From the NCBI GenBank assembly GCA_018829865.1, contig JAHJTR010000020.1, forward strand, positions 1 through 9,704: DNA of 9,704 nt, given 5' to 3'. The stretch comes from Patescibacteria group bacterium (GTDB lineage Bacteria > Patescibacteriota > Gracilibacteria > UBA1369 > JAHJTR01). Made by a program: the position numbers and the translations under genes. The notes beneath the pieces were generated by a model. It was not told where the DNA came from. It was given only the letters and a program-made list of their open reading frames with translations, and searched no databases. This document shows, in pieces, positions 1-6,244 of the stretch. Numbering within the stretch: position 1 is the first letter of the stretch; each line of letters opens with the position of its first letter.

Positions 1-113
1 CCAATAACCATGCCCATATCAATTCCTCCTCCAAAATAAGCTGCAAGCAGAATAATAACAAACACAAAACTGACCATCAGTCCCAGCGTAAAAAACGAAG
101 CAAATGTAAACAT
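1..113 (-). CDS. N-terminal fragment of a membrane protein, possibly M48/HtpX-like
   Basis: The ATG at 113-111 opens a frame of 37 codons that runs off the left edge without a stop. It reads MFTFASFFTLGLMVSF and continues as one strongly hydrophobic segment (about residues 5-27), then a glycine turn (GGGIDMGMVIG). One membrane helix, a glycine break and the start of a second hydrophobic stretch resemble the N-terminus of M48/HtpX-type membrane metalloproteases. The zinc motif HExxH would lie outside the window, so the family is only a guess. It is on the same strand as the CapA-like gene, 82 bases downstream of it. No Shine-Dalgarno sequence is visible before the ATG. Confidence is fair that it is coding and low for the family. 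Confidence 0.5.
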   Translation of the reverse strand, partial: MFTFASFFTLGLMVSFVFVIILLAAYFGGGIDMGMVI

Positions 114-146
114 AAATTATAAATTAGAGATTAACTGAATCATAAT

Positions 147-172
147 AAAAAAAAAGCACCTATACAATGCTC
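147..172 (-). terminator. weak Rho-independent terminator candidate after the CapA-like gene
   Basis: Read on the minus strand, an AGCA/TGCT stem (five pairs if a G-T is allowed) with a nine-base loop is followed directly by nine T residues. It lies between the stop of the CapA-like gene and the start of the membrane fragment. The stem is short, so the T-tract is the main support. Confidence 0.3.
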
Positions 173-195
173 CGAGTAAAATAAAAATAAAAAAA

Positions 196-1311
196 CTATT
201 TCGGCATCACTAATCGGTCAAGAGTAGCCTTTTTAGCAATTTCATCAGTTTCAATATGTACTTTTGAATAATCGGTTATTTTTGTAGGAGTGAACTCGGC
301 TTTAACCGAATATTCATTCTTATCAAATGTAAGATTCGCTATAACTCCCCTATTTTGCCACACTCCAACCTGATCAAAAATAAAATTACCCAGACTATAC
401 ATAATAATACCGTCATTATAATACTCAACCGGTTGTAAAACATGAGGATGATGCCCAATAACAACCTTGGCTCCCGAATCGATAGCTGCCTTGGCAAACT
501 CCTTTTGCTTTTTATTCGGCAATTTATGGTACTCATGCCCCGAATGCATTGAGACGATGATAAAATCGACACCATCAACCAATTTCTTCACATCCGTAAT
601 CATGTCTTCTTTCACTAATTCAGCTGTTCCAGCCTTTGTCTCACTCGCAAACGTATAATCCGGAACAACATCCGTATCGTTGTAACATAAGAACGCAAAA
701 GTCACGCCATTTTTTTCGATTATCGCCGGTTGCCTGGCCTCAGTTTCATTAACTCCCGCACCACAATATTGGATATTCTCAGCATTTAGATGTTGCATGG
801 TTTTAATAATTCCTTGTTCACCAAAATTATAAGTATGATTATTTGCGAGGGAAACTATATCAATTCCCGCGTATTTAACTCCTTCAAGCACTTCAGGTTC
901 ACTACGAAAACTCATCTCATAAGCACCAATTTTGCGCCCCTTAAAAACAGTGGTTTCCAAATTAGCTAACGTAATATCACTATCCGCCAAAAACTCCCCG
1001 ACATTCAAAAATGAATGCTTCCAATCACCCGCCTTCACGATCTTTCTGCCAACCTCGCGAGAAAGCATAATATCGCCTACAGCCTTCATCGTTACCGGTT
1101 TATACACCTTTATACTGGGAATTTCATCAATTCCGAATACTTTTACCACATTGCTCAAATCAATCACTTTAGGTTTATCCGTCGGATTTTCGCCAACAAT
1201 CATCTCTCCTCTAAGAAAATCAAATACACTGGTAAGATTCCATTGGCTCTGCTGCAATTGAATAATCGATAAGAGTGCTATTAAAAAGATCAGCTTGAAT
1301 TTTATCTTCAT
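196..1311 (-). CDS. CapA-family (PGA_cap) metallophosphatase-like protein, membrane-anchored or secreted
   Basis: This is a 371-residue protein of the CapA/poly-gamma-glutamate synthesis family, a calcineurin-like phosphoesterase fold. The N-terminus is basic followed by a hydrophobic stretch (about residues 5-17), which fits a signal peptide or anchor with the domain outside the membrane. The domain begins near residue 74. It carries VGDIMLSR (D80), NLE (117-119), LANNH (154-158) with a following GEQGIIKT, the segment MHSGHEY, and the C-terminal GHHPHVLQPVE...YSLGNFIFDQ block. These are the expected metal-site and core motifs in order. MHSGHEY differs slightly from the usual HWG.E form. No capB, capC or polymer-ligase gene is adjacent, so a role in polyglutamate synthesis cannot be assumed; stand-alone copies are common and their substrate is unknown. 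The stop is TAG. The start is the only ATG ahead of the hydrophobic segment. Confidence 0.9.
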   Translation of the reverse strand: MKIKFKLIFLIALLSIIQLQQSQWNLTSVFDFLRGEMIVGENPTDKPKVIDLSNVVKVFGIDEIPSIKVYKPVTMKAVGDIMLSREVGRKIVKAGDWKHSFLNVGEFLADSDITLANLETTVFKGRKIGAYEMSFRSEPEVLEGVKYAGIDIVSLANNHTYNFGEQGIIKTMQHLNAENIQYCGAGVNETEARQPAIIEKNGVTFAFLCYNDTDVVPDYTFASETKAGTAELVKEDMITDVKKLVDGVDFIIVSMHSGHEYHKLPNKKQKEFAKAAIDSGAKVVIGHHPHVLQPVEYYNDGIIMYSLGNFIFDQVGVWQNRGVIANLTFDKNEYSVKAEFTPTKITDYSKVHIETDEIAKKATLDRLVMPK

Positions 1312-1339
1312 ACAAATAGTGTGATTTACAAATCTTATA

Positions 1340-1367
1340 ATTATAGCATAATATAACTACAAAACAA
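1340..1367 (-). promoter_or_regulatory. extended -10 promoter for the CapA-like gene
   Basis: Read on the minus strand, TGCTATAAT is a perfect extended -10 element (TATAAT at 1345-1340, TG at 1348-1347). A TTGTTT lies upstream with a 16-base spacer as a weak -35. Transcription would begin near 1333, about 22 bases before the ATG. It separates this gene from the tRNA just upstream. Confidence 0.55.
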
Positions 1368-1403
1368 ACCGAACTATCGATCATCTCACTTTCATGTATC
1401 AAA

Positions 1404-1481
1404 TGGGGTGAGTGATGGGTTTCGAACCCACGACCTCTTGGGCCACAACCAAGTGCTCTAACCAACTGAGCTACACCCACC
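1404..1481 (-). tRNA. tRNA-His (anticodon GTG) with encoded CCA and G-1
   Basis: The minus strand folds as a full cloverleaf. The acceptor GTGGGTG pairs with CACTCAC (one G-T), the D stem is GCTC/GAGC, and the anticodon stem is CTTGG/CCAAG with loop TTGTGGC. The T stem is GTGGG/CCCAT with loop TTCGAAA. The anticodon is GTG, which reads histidine. Two histidine-specific features agree: a G precedes the acceptor stem (base 1481, G-1) and the discriminator is C73, so G-1 and C73 can pair for histidyl-tRNA synthetase recognition. CCA is encoded (1406-1404). It lies 92 bases upstream of the CapA-like gene on the same strand and is divergent from rpsB. Confidence 0.97.
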
Positions 1482-1501
1482 ACAATTTTTTTAGCTACAT
1501 G

Positions 1502-1530
1502 ATTCTAGCCCAAAAAATTAATCCGAGCAA
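1502..1530 (-). promoter_or_regulatory. promoter for tRNA-His
   Basis: On the minus strand TTGCTC (1530-1525) and TAGAAT (1507-1502) are separated by exactly 17 bases. The -10 matches the consensus at five of six positions and the -35 at three. The predicted start near 1495 is about 14 bases before the tRNA 5' end. It is arranged back to back with the rpsB promoter. Confidence 0.5.
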
Positions 1531-1547
1531 CTTAAAACAAAATAAAG

Positions 1548-1576
1548 TTGCCTTAACCCTTAATTTACCGTATATT
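1548..1576 (+). promoter_or_regulatory. promoter for the rpsB-tsf-rib run
   Basis: TTGCCT (1548-1553) and TATATT (1571-1576) have a 17-base spacer. The -10 matches five of six consensus positions and the -35 four. The start would be near 1583, giving a leader of about 120 bases before rpsB. The spacing and position, just upstream of a leader hairpin, support it. No transcription data are available here. Confidence 0.5.
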
Positions 1577-1628
1577 ATCACGCGAAATATACTATATATA
1601 AGTCTTCTATTTCCATTGCAACATCCTG

Positions 1629-1658
1629 TTTTGCCTTCATCGCAAGAGAAAGGCAAAA
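1629..1658 (+). promoter_or_regulatory. 9-bp inverted repeat in the rpsB leader
   Basis: TTTTGCCTT (1629-1637) is perfectly complementary to AAGGCAAAA (1650-1658), with a 12-base loop (CATCGCAAGAGA). It lies in the predicted rpsB leader, 46 bases before the start codon. Ribosomal protein leaders often fold into structures bound by the encoded protein, and S2 leaders are known in other bacteria, so an autoregulatory hairpin is one reading. Few T residues follow it on the plus strand, so it does not look like a plain terminator for rpsB transcription. Confidence 0.5.
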
Positions 1659-1704
1659 TCTAAGTTGTAAGTTAAAGAATAAAAGATGATAACCCAAAGG
1701 ATTT

Positions 1705-2391
1705 ATGAATGAAAAAATGCTCCGCGAAATGATGGAGAATGCTGTCCATTTCGGACACAGAAGCCAAAAATGGAACCCAAAAATGAAGAAATTCATTTTC
1801 ACTAAACGTGATGGCGTTCATGTTTTTGATCTTAATAAAACAGCAGCCAATCTTGAGCAAGGTCTCAAGGTCATTACTGACTCTGTAAAAGAAGGAAAAA
1901 AAGTCTTGCTAGTCGGCACAAAACCTCAAGTAGGTAATTTGGTGGCTGAAACTGCAAAAAAATGCAAAATGCCTTATGTAATTAGCAGATGGATTCCGGG
2001 ATTGCTCACAAATTTCTCAACCATTAAAACAAGAATCAAGTATTTGCTCGACCTTAAAAACAAAGAAGAAAGCGGAGAACTCGAAAAATATACAAAGAAA
2101 GAAGCCGGCAAGTTCAAAAAAGAAATGGAAAAATTAGAAAACTCATTAGGCGGTGTACTTGAACTGAAAGACAAACCTGATGTGCTTTTTGTGCTCAGTG
2201 CAAAACGTGATATGATCGCAATTAAAGAGGCAAACAGGTTAAATATGCCAATTATTGCTATCTGCGATTCCGATTCCGATCCAAATACCGTTACTTATCC
2301 AATTCCCGGTAACGATGACTCAATCAAATCTATAAAGTATTTCTTAGATAGAGTATCTGATGCAATAGAGTCCTCAAAAACAAAAAAATAA
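1705..2391 (+). CDS. rpsB: 30S ribosomal protein S2
   Basis: S2 binds the head/body junction of the small ribosomal subunit and is required for S1 docking where S1 exists. The 228 residues show the family signatures: VHFGH (14-18), WNPKMKKFIF (23-32), VLLVGTKPQ (67-75), a TNF motif in RWIPGLLTNF (95-104), a charged coiled region (about 120-150), and IPGNDDSIKSIKYF near the C-terminus. RWIPGLLTNF differs from the common RWLGGTLTNF, which fits a divergent bacterial lineage. It is near the short end of the usual 230-260 residue range. The start at 1705 is preceded by AAAGGA (1696-1701), only three bases away, which is tight. The ATG at 1717 would leave 15 bases, so the exact start is not settled. 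It is the first gene of the plus-strand run, and 24 bases separate it from the next gene. Confidence 0.97.
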   Translation: MNEKMLREMMENAVHFGHRSQKWNPKMKKFIFTKRDGVHVFDLNKTAANLEQGLKVITDSVKEGKKVLLVGTKPQVGNLVAETAKKCKMPYVISRWIPGLLTNFSTIKTRIKYLLDLKNKEESGELEKYTKKEAGKFKKEMEKLENSLGGVLELKDKPDVLFVLSAKRDMIAIKEANRLNMPIIAICDSDSDPNTVTYPIPGNDDSIKSIKYFLDRVSDAIESSKTKK

Positions 2392-2415
2392 ATTATTTAT
2401 TAACAAAAAAAAATT

Positions 2416-3234
2416 ATGGCAGAAGAAATAAACACGCAACCTGCCGAGCAAACACCGGAAACTGATAATAACGAAATAAAGCCCACTGCAGAAGCCGCTA
2501 CTCAAACTCAAGCTGATCAGCAGGAAAGAAATTTAGCCGGACTGGGATATATCCCTCTACTTGCGTTTATCAGCATCACTCTCAAACCCGACAGTAAATA
2601 TTGCACATTTCACGGCAATCAAGGAATCGCTGTAACAATTCTTTGGTTCATCGTTATCTTTTGGCTAATGCTTGCCGGTTTATTCGATGGCACTCTAATC
2701 GGAAATCTTATTGCAATCACAGGCAGCTTGGTATTTTTAGCACTTTTCGCATTAAATATCATTTCTCTTTACAAAGGTTATAAAGGAGAGATGTGGGAGA
2801 TACCGGTTATAGGGCCAATATCTCAAAAAATGAATTTCGGCAAAAAAATTCAAGAAGCAACCGGGGTAGAAAGTCAGGCCCCTAAAAGTGTGGAAGAAAC
2901 AGAAAAAACAAACGAAGAAGCTGAAATAACTGAAGAGGAAGATAAAACTACTGAGGAAACTGAAGATATCTCTCCTGAACCATCAGCCGAAATAACACCT
3001 GAAGAGGTCGTCACAGTTGAAAAAGGTGAAGAAGTAAAACCAGAAGAAGAGACCACTTCCACTCCCACAGAAGCACTGACTGAACCTACAGAAGGAGTAA
3101 AACCTGAAGAAACCGATTCCACTCCTGCAGAAACACCCATTGAACCTACGGAAGAAGAAAAACCGGCTGAAGAATCCAATACAGAAACTCCGCCCGTTAT
3201 CTCTACCGAAGAACCTCCAAAAGAGGAAAAATAA
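2416..3234 (+). CDS. DUF4870/Tic20-like membrane protein with long acidic repeat tail
   Basis: A 272-residue protein in three parts. Residues 1-38 are polar and Gln/Glu/Thr-rich. Residues 39-135 are a small membrane domain: LAGLGYIPLLAFISI (about 40-54), KPDSKYCTFHGNQGI, with the FHxxQ signature at 65-69, then two strong helices (about 71-90 and 96-119). This arrangement is typical of the DUF4870/Tic20-like family, whose bacterial role is unknown. Residues 148-272 form a disordered-looking tail dominated by Glu, Pro and Thr with tandem repeats. The gene sits between rpsB and tsf with 24- and 30-base gaps and an A-rich, SD-less start, so it is almost certainly co-transcribed with them. The domain call is fairly secure. 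Any translation-linked function is only suggested by position. Confidence 0.8.
   Translation: MAEEINTQPAEQTPETDNNEIKPTAEAATQTQADQQERNLAGLGYIPLLAFISITLKPDSKYCTFHGNQGIAVTILWFIVIFWLMLAGLFDGTLIGNLIAITGSLVFLALFALNIISLYKGYKGEMWEIPVIGPISQKMNFGKKIQEATGVESQAPKSVEETEKTNEEAEITEEEDKTTEETEDISPEPSAEITPEEVVTVEKGEEVKPEEETTSTPTEALTEPTEGVKPEETDSTPAETPIEPTEEEKPAEESNTETPPVISTEEPPKEEK
3034..3216 (+). repeat. coding tandem repeat in the acidic tail
   Basis: Two clear units of 63 and 60 bases (3034-3096 and 3097-3156) encode VKPEEETTSTPTEALTEPTE-G and VKPEETDSTPAETPIEPTEE. A third, degraded unit starts at 3157 (EKPAEESNTETP). The protein units are more alike than chance, and the DNA units share long identical stretches, so the tail probably grew by in-frame duplication. 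Confidence 0.7.
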
Positions 3235-3264
3235 ATCACAACATATACTTAATTCTATAAAAAA

Positions 3265-3852
3265 ATGGAAATTACCGCAAATCAGATTAAAGAGCTGAGA
3301 CAGATTACCGGTGTCTCAATGCAAGCATGTAAAAATGCCCTTGCTGAAGCAGATGGCAACATCGAAAAAGCAGTTGAAAATCTGAGAAAACGAGGAGAAG
3401 CTAAAGCCACTGAAAAATCATCACGGACTACTAATCAAGGTGTTGTAGAAAGCTATATTCATAGCAATAAAAAAATAGGAGCAATGGTAGAAGTGCTTTG
3501 TGAAACGGACTTCGTTGCTCGCAATGAAGATTACGTTGCCTTTGCCAAAGACGTTGCAATGCATATCACAGCTATGAATCCCGCAGTTCTTTCACCTGAA
3601 GAAATCTCTGAAGAATTGATTGCCAAAGAAAAAGAAATCTGGAAGGAACTCCTTAAAAACGAAGGAAAACCTGAAAATATTTGGGATAACATAATTGCCG
3701 GTAAAGAGAAAAAATTCCGAGAAGAATCAGCTCTTTTAAAGCAAAAATTTGTAAAAGATCCGGACATCACAATTGAAAAATTACTTCTTGATTTAACAAA
3801 TAAACTTGGTGAAAACATCAAGATCAGCAAATTCGCCCGCTTTGAAATATAA
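3265..3852 (+). CDS. tsf: elongation factor Ts, short form
   Basis: EF-Ts exchanges GDP for GTP on EF-Tu. The N-terminal UBA-like domain is clear (residues 5-43: IKELRQITGVSMQACKNAL, GNIEKAVENLRKRG). The core follows, with the EF-Tu-contacting TDFVARN at 81-87 (ETDFVARNEDY). At 195 residues it is like the short Thermus form (196) rather than the E. coli form (283), which has a duplicated core and coiled-coil module. The C-terminus ends normally (GENIKISKFARFEI). The start is the ATG at 3265, preceded by a run of A and no SD. Its last 11 bases overlap the likely start of ribBA, which suggests coupled translation. The usual downstream partners pyrH and frr are not present. Confidence 0.96.
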   Translation: MEITANQIKELRQITGVSMQACKNALAEADGNIEKAVENLRKRGEAKATEKSSRTTNQGVVESYIHSNKKIGAMVEVLCETDFVARNEDYVAFAKDVAMHITAMNPAVLSPEEISEELIAKEKEIWKELLKNEGKPENIWDNIIAGKEKKFREESALLKQKFVKDPDITIEKLLLDLTNKLGENIKISKFARFEI

Positions 3853-5062
3853 AAAGACGACATTTAGCAATATAGACGATGCTATTGCCGATTTAAAAGC
3901 CGGCAAAATAATTATTGTCTGCGATGACGAAGATAGAGAAAACGAGGGAGACTTAGTCATGCTTGCCGATAAAGTCACACCTGAGGCCATAAATTTTATG
4001 GCTAAAATGGGTCGTGGCTTAATTTGCATTACTATAGGCGAACAAACAGCCAATCAATTAAAACTAAAAACTCCGGAGCCAACCAAGTCGCATGGTAACC
4101 CAAGCTGCAATTTTACAAATTCAATCGATGTTATAAATGGAAACACAACAGGTATTTCCGCTTTTGATAGAGCAAATACCATTAAAAAAATAATCAATCC
4201 AAAAAGTAAAAGCACCGATTTTGTAACTCCCGGGCACATATTCCCTATTTTGGCCAAAGAAGGTGGAGTTTTGGTAAGAGCAGGTCACACCGAGGCAGCA
4301 ACTGATTTAGCCATACTCTCAAAATCAAACCCCGCCGGCGTAATCTGCGAAATAATGAGAGAGGATGGTCAAATGGCCAGGCTTCCCGATTTAATGTCAT
4401 TTGCAAAAAAACACTCTCTAAAAATAATCACCATTGAAGAATTAATCAAATACAGAGCCTCAAAAGAAAATTTAATAAAAAAAATCGCCTCTGCCAATCT
4501 GCCAACAAAATATGCCGACTTCAAAATTCATATTTATCAAAATAAACTCGATCAACGAGAGCATGTAGCACTAACTCTGGGCAAAATCAGCGATAAAAAA
4601 AGCATACTCACCAGAGTACATTCAGAATGCCTGACAGGAGATATCTTTTCCTCACTACGCTGCGATTGCCAGGATCAATTAAATAAATCAATGGAACTCA
4701 TCGCGAAAGAAAAAACAGGAATCATTGTTTATATGAGACAAGAAGGTCGAGGTATCGGTCTTGCCAATAAGATCAAAGCCTATGAATTGCAAGAAAAAGG
4801 CTACGACACTGTTCAAGCGAATGAACTACTGGGATTCAGCGCCGACTTACGCAACTATGGCATTGGTGCTCAAATATTGCGCGATCTTGGAGCAAAAAAA
4901 ATTAAACTCCTTACCAATAATCCTAAAAAAGTAATTGGCTTAAGCGGATATGGTCTCGAAATAAACGAAACTATTTCAATAGAAACTAATCCAAATTCCA
5001 AAAATCTGAATTATCTCAAGACCAAAAAGCAAAAAATGGGCCATAAACTTAATTTAGTATAA
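3842..5062 (+). CDS. ribBA: bifunctional RibBA: 3,4-DHBP synthase / GTP cyclohydrolase II
   Basis: RibB makes 3,4-dihydroxy-2-butanone 4-phosphate from ribulose 5-phosphate, and RibA opens GTP; both feed riboflavin synthesis. The RibB half (about 1-200) has DDEDRENEGD (28-37), GHIFPI and RAGHTEAATDLA (H149, E151). The RibA half has the zinc cysteines C263, C274 and C276 in HSECLTGDIFSSLRCDC, YMRQEGRGIGL (297-307) and the LRNYGIGAQILRDLG block. About 406 residues compares with 398 in B. subtilis. No ATG precedes the catalytic motif, so the start is non-ATG. TTG at 3842 fits the family length and overlaps tsf by 11 bases; GTG at 3809 or TTG at 3806 would add 11-12 residues. ribD follows immediately. 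Product call is secure, start uncertain. Confidence 0.95.
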   Translation: MKYKKTTFSNIDDAIADLKAGKIIIVCDDEDRENEGDLVMLADKVTPEAINFMAKMGRGLICITIGEQTANQLKLKTPEPTKSHGNPSCNFTNSIDVINGNTTGISAFDRANTIKKIINPKSKSTDFVTPGHIFPILAKEGGVLVRAGHTEAATDLAILSKSNPAGVICEIMREDGQMARLPDLMSFAKKHSLKIITIEELIKYRASKENLIKKIASANLPTKYADFKIHIYQNKLDQREHVALTLGKISDKKSILTRVHSECLTGDIFSSLRCDCQDQLNKSMELIAKEKTGIIVYMRQEGRGIGLANKIKAYELQEKGYDTVQANELLGFSADLRNYGIGAQILRDLGAKKIKLLTNNPKKVIGLSGYGLEINETISIETNPNSKNLNYLKTKKQKMGHKLNLV

Positions 5063-6130
5063 ATGCAGGACGAAATATTTATAAAAAAATGCCTTCAAAT
5101 AGCGAAAAAAGGTAAAAATAAAGTAGCTCCCAATCCTTTGGTCGGGGCCTTAATAGTGCGAGAAGGTAAAATTATTTCTGAAGGATATCATCACAAATGC
5201 GGAGATAATCACGCCGAAGTCGAGGCCATTAAAAATGCATCCAAAAATGACTTAATCGGTAGCACGCTCTATTGCAATCTGGAGCCATGCAATCATCAAG
5301 GCAAAACACCTCCCTGCACAAAAACAATAATTGAGTCAGGTATAAAAAAGGTCATAATTGGACAAAAAGATCCAAATCCTCTTGTATTCGGAAAAGGCAT
5401 AGCGCAGCTAAAAAAAAATGGAATATCTGTTAAATGCGGAGTACTTGAACCCCAATGCAATTTTTTAAATCGACATTTTATAGAATCGACAATCGCAAAA
5501 AAACCCTATATTCACCTTAAATTAGCCGCCAGCCTTGACGGCAAAATCGCCTTGGCAAACGGTCAATCAAAATGGATAACCAACGAGGCAGCAAGGCGAT
5601 ATTCGCGCAAAAAACGCGAAAATTTTCAATCCATATTAGTCGGAATCAATACAATCCTGAGCGACAATCCCAATCTCGGCATTTCAAAAAACTCCAAAAA
5701 CGACCCAATACGCATAATTTTTGACCCACACTTTAAAATTCCGATAAATTCACAGGTTTTCAGAGACAATAAATTCATCATAGTGACTCTAAAAAAACAC
5801 ATCACTATAATAAAACAAAAGCAAATCCTTCAAAAAAAAGGGCAAATCCTAAAAATGCAAGACTTCAATCTCAAAAAAATTCTCAAAAAAATATTCAATC
5901 TCGGCATAAACTCAATCTTGGTTGAGGGAGGAGCAAGAACAGCAAATGAATTTCTCACACACAATCTGGTCAATGAAATCGATTATTACATATCCCCCAT
6001 TTTTTTAGGAGAAAAAGGAATTAACGCTTTTAATCTCCCGCAAATCAGCACAATAAAAAAAGCAAAATATCTCAAACAAGTCAAAATAAAACATTTCGGC
6101 GATAACATCCTGATATCCGGCTTACTCTAG
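5063..6130 (+). CDS. ribD: bifunctional riboflavin biosynthesis deaminase/reductase RibD
   Basis: RibD deaminates and then reduces the pyrimidine produced by GTP cyclohydrolase II. The N-terminal CDA-type deaminase has the zinc set HAE (H50, E52) and the PCxxxxxxxxPPC signature (LEPCNHQGKTPPC, C76 and C85), after APNPLVGALIV (22-32). The reductase half starts near 148: PYIHLKLAASLDGKIAL, SKWITNEAARR, SILVGINTILSDNPNL, and later LVEGGARTANEF. At 355 residues it is the usual length. The ATG abuts the TAA of ribBA (TAAATG), pointing to translational coupling. It is lysine/isoleucine-rich with several A runs (for example nine A at 5410-5418). It ends with TAG. ribE and ribH are not found in the window. 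Confidence 0.96.
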   Translation: MQDEIFIKKCLQIAKKGKNKVAPNPLVGALIVREGKIISEGYHHKCGDNHAEVEAIKNASKNDLIGSTLYCNLEPCNHQGKTPPCTKTIIESGIKKVIIGQKDPNPLVFGKGIAQLKKNGISVKCGVLEPQCNFLNRHFIESTIAKKPYIHLKLAASLDGKIALANGQSKWITNEAARRYSRKKRENFQSILVGINTILSDNPNLGISKNSKNDPIRIIFDPHFKIPINSQVFRDNKFIIVTLKKHITIIKQKQILQKKGQILKMQDFNLKKILKKIFNLGINSILVEGGARTANEFLTHNLVNEIDYYISPIFLGEKGINAFNLPQISTIKKAKYLKQVKIKHFGDNILISGLL

Positions 6131-6210
6131 CCCCCTCAAGCAAGATACAAAATTAAGACCTCCACCAAATCGATTTTACCATACGGAATATGGCTTTTCG
6201 CCCTGAATCA

Positions 6211-6219
6211 TGCTAAAAT
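6211..6219 (+). promoter_or_regulatory. extended -10 promoter for the transporter-HEAT/phosphatase unit
   Basis: TGCTAAAAT is an extended -10 (TG plus TAAAAT, five of six). No convincing -35 lies upstream, which is tolerated by extended -10 promoters. It resembles the TGCTATAAT of the CapA-like gene. The predicted start near 6226 falls inside the palindrome at 6222-6241. The whole gap 6131-6244 has no other gene and no clear terminator after ribD. Confidence 0.45.
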
Positions 6220-6221
6220 AC

Positions 6222-6241
6222 TTAGATATAGTTATATCTAA
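6222..6241. promoter_or_regulatory. perfect 20-bp palindrome, operator-like
   Basis: TTAGATATA and TATATCTAA form perfect 9-base arms around a two-base centre. It sits between the extended -10 and the ATG at 6245, with only three bases before that codon, and covers the predicted transcription start. This position and symmetry suit a dimeric repressor site. As RNA it would have too tight a loop to fold well unless the stem is shortened. Confidence 0.6.
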
Positions 6242-6244
6242 TCA

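Noticed and set aside
1220..1483. Minus-strand ORF (VAQLVRALGCGPRGRGFETH)
   Set aside because: The sense of the tRNA read as protein, a typical false translation.
1412..1663. Plus-strand ORF beginning MMGFEPTTSW across the tRNA
   Set aside because: It is the antisense of tRNA-His, a well-known false ORF.
2874..3239. Minus-strand Ser-rich ORF opposite the acidic tail
   Set aside because: It is the antisense of the GAA/ACT-rich repeat and has no independent signals.
6192..6202. Small GGC/GCC inverted repeat after ribD as a terminator
   Set aside because: Only three base pairs and no following T-tract, so it is not a credible terminator.
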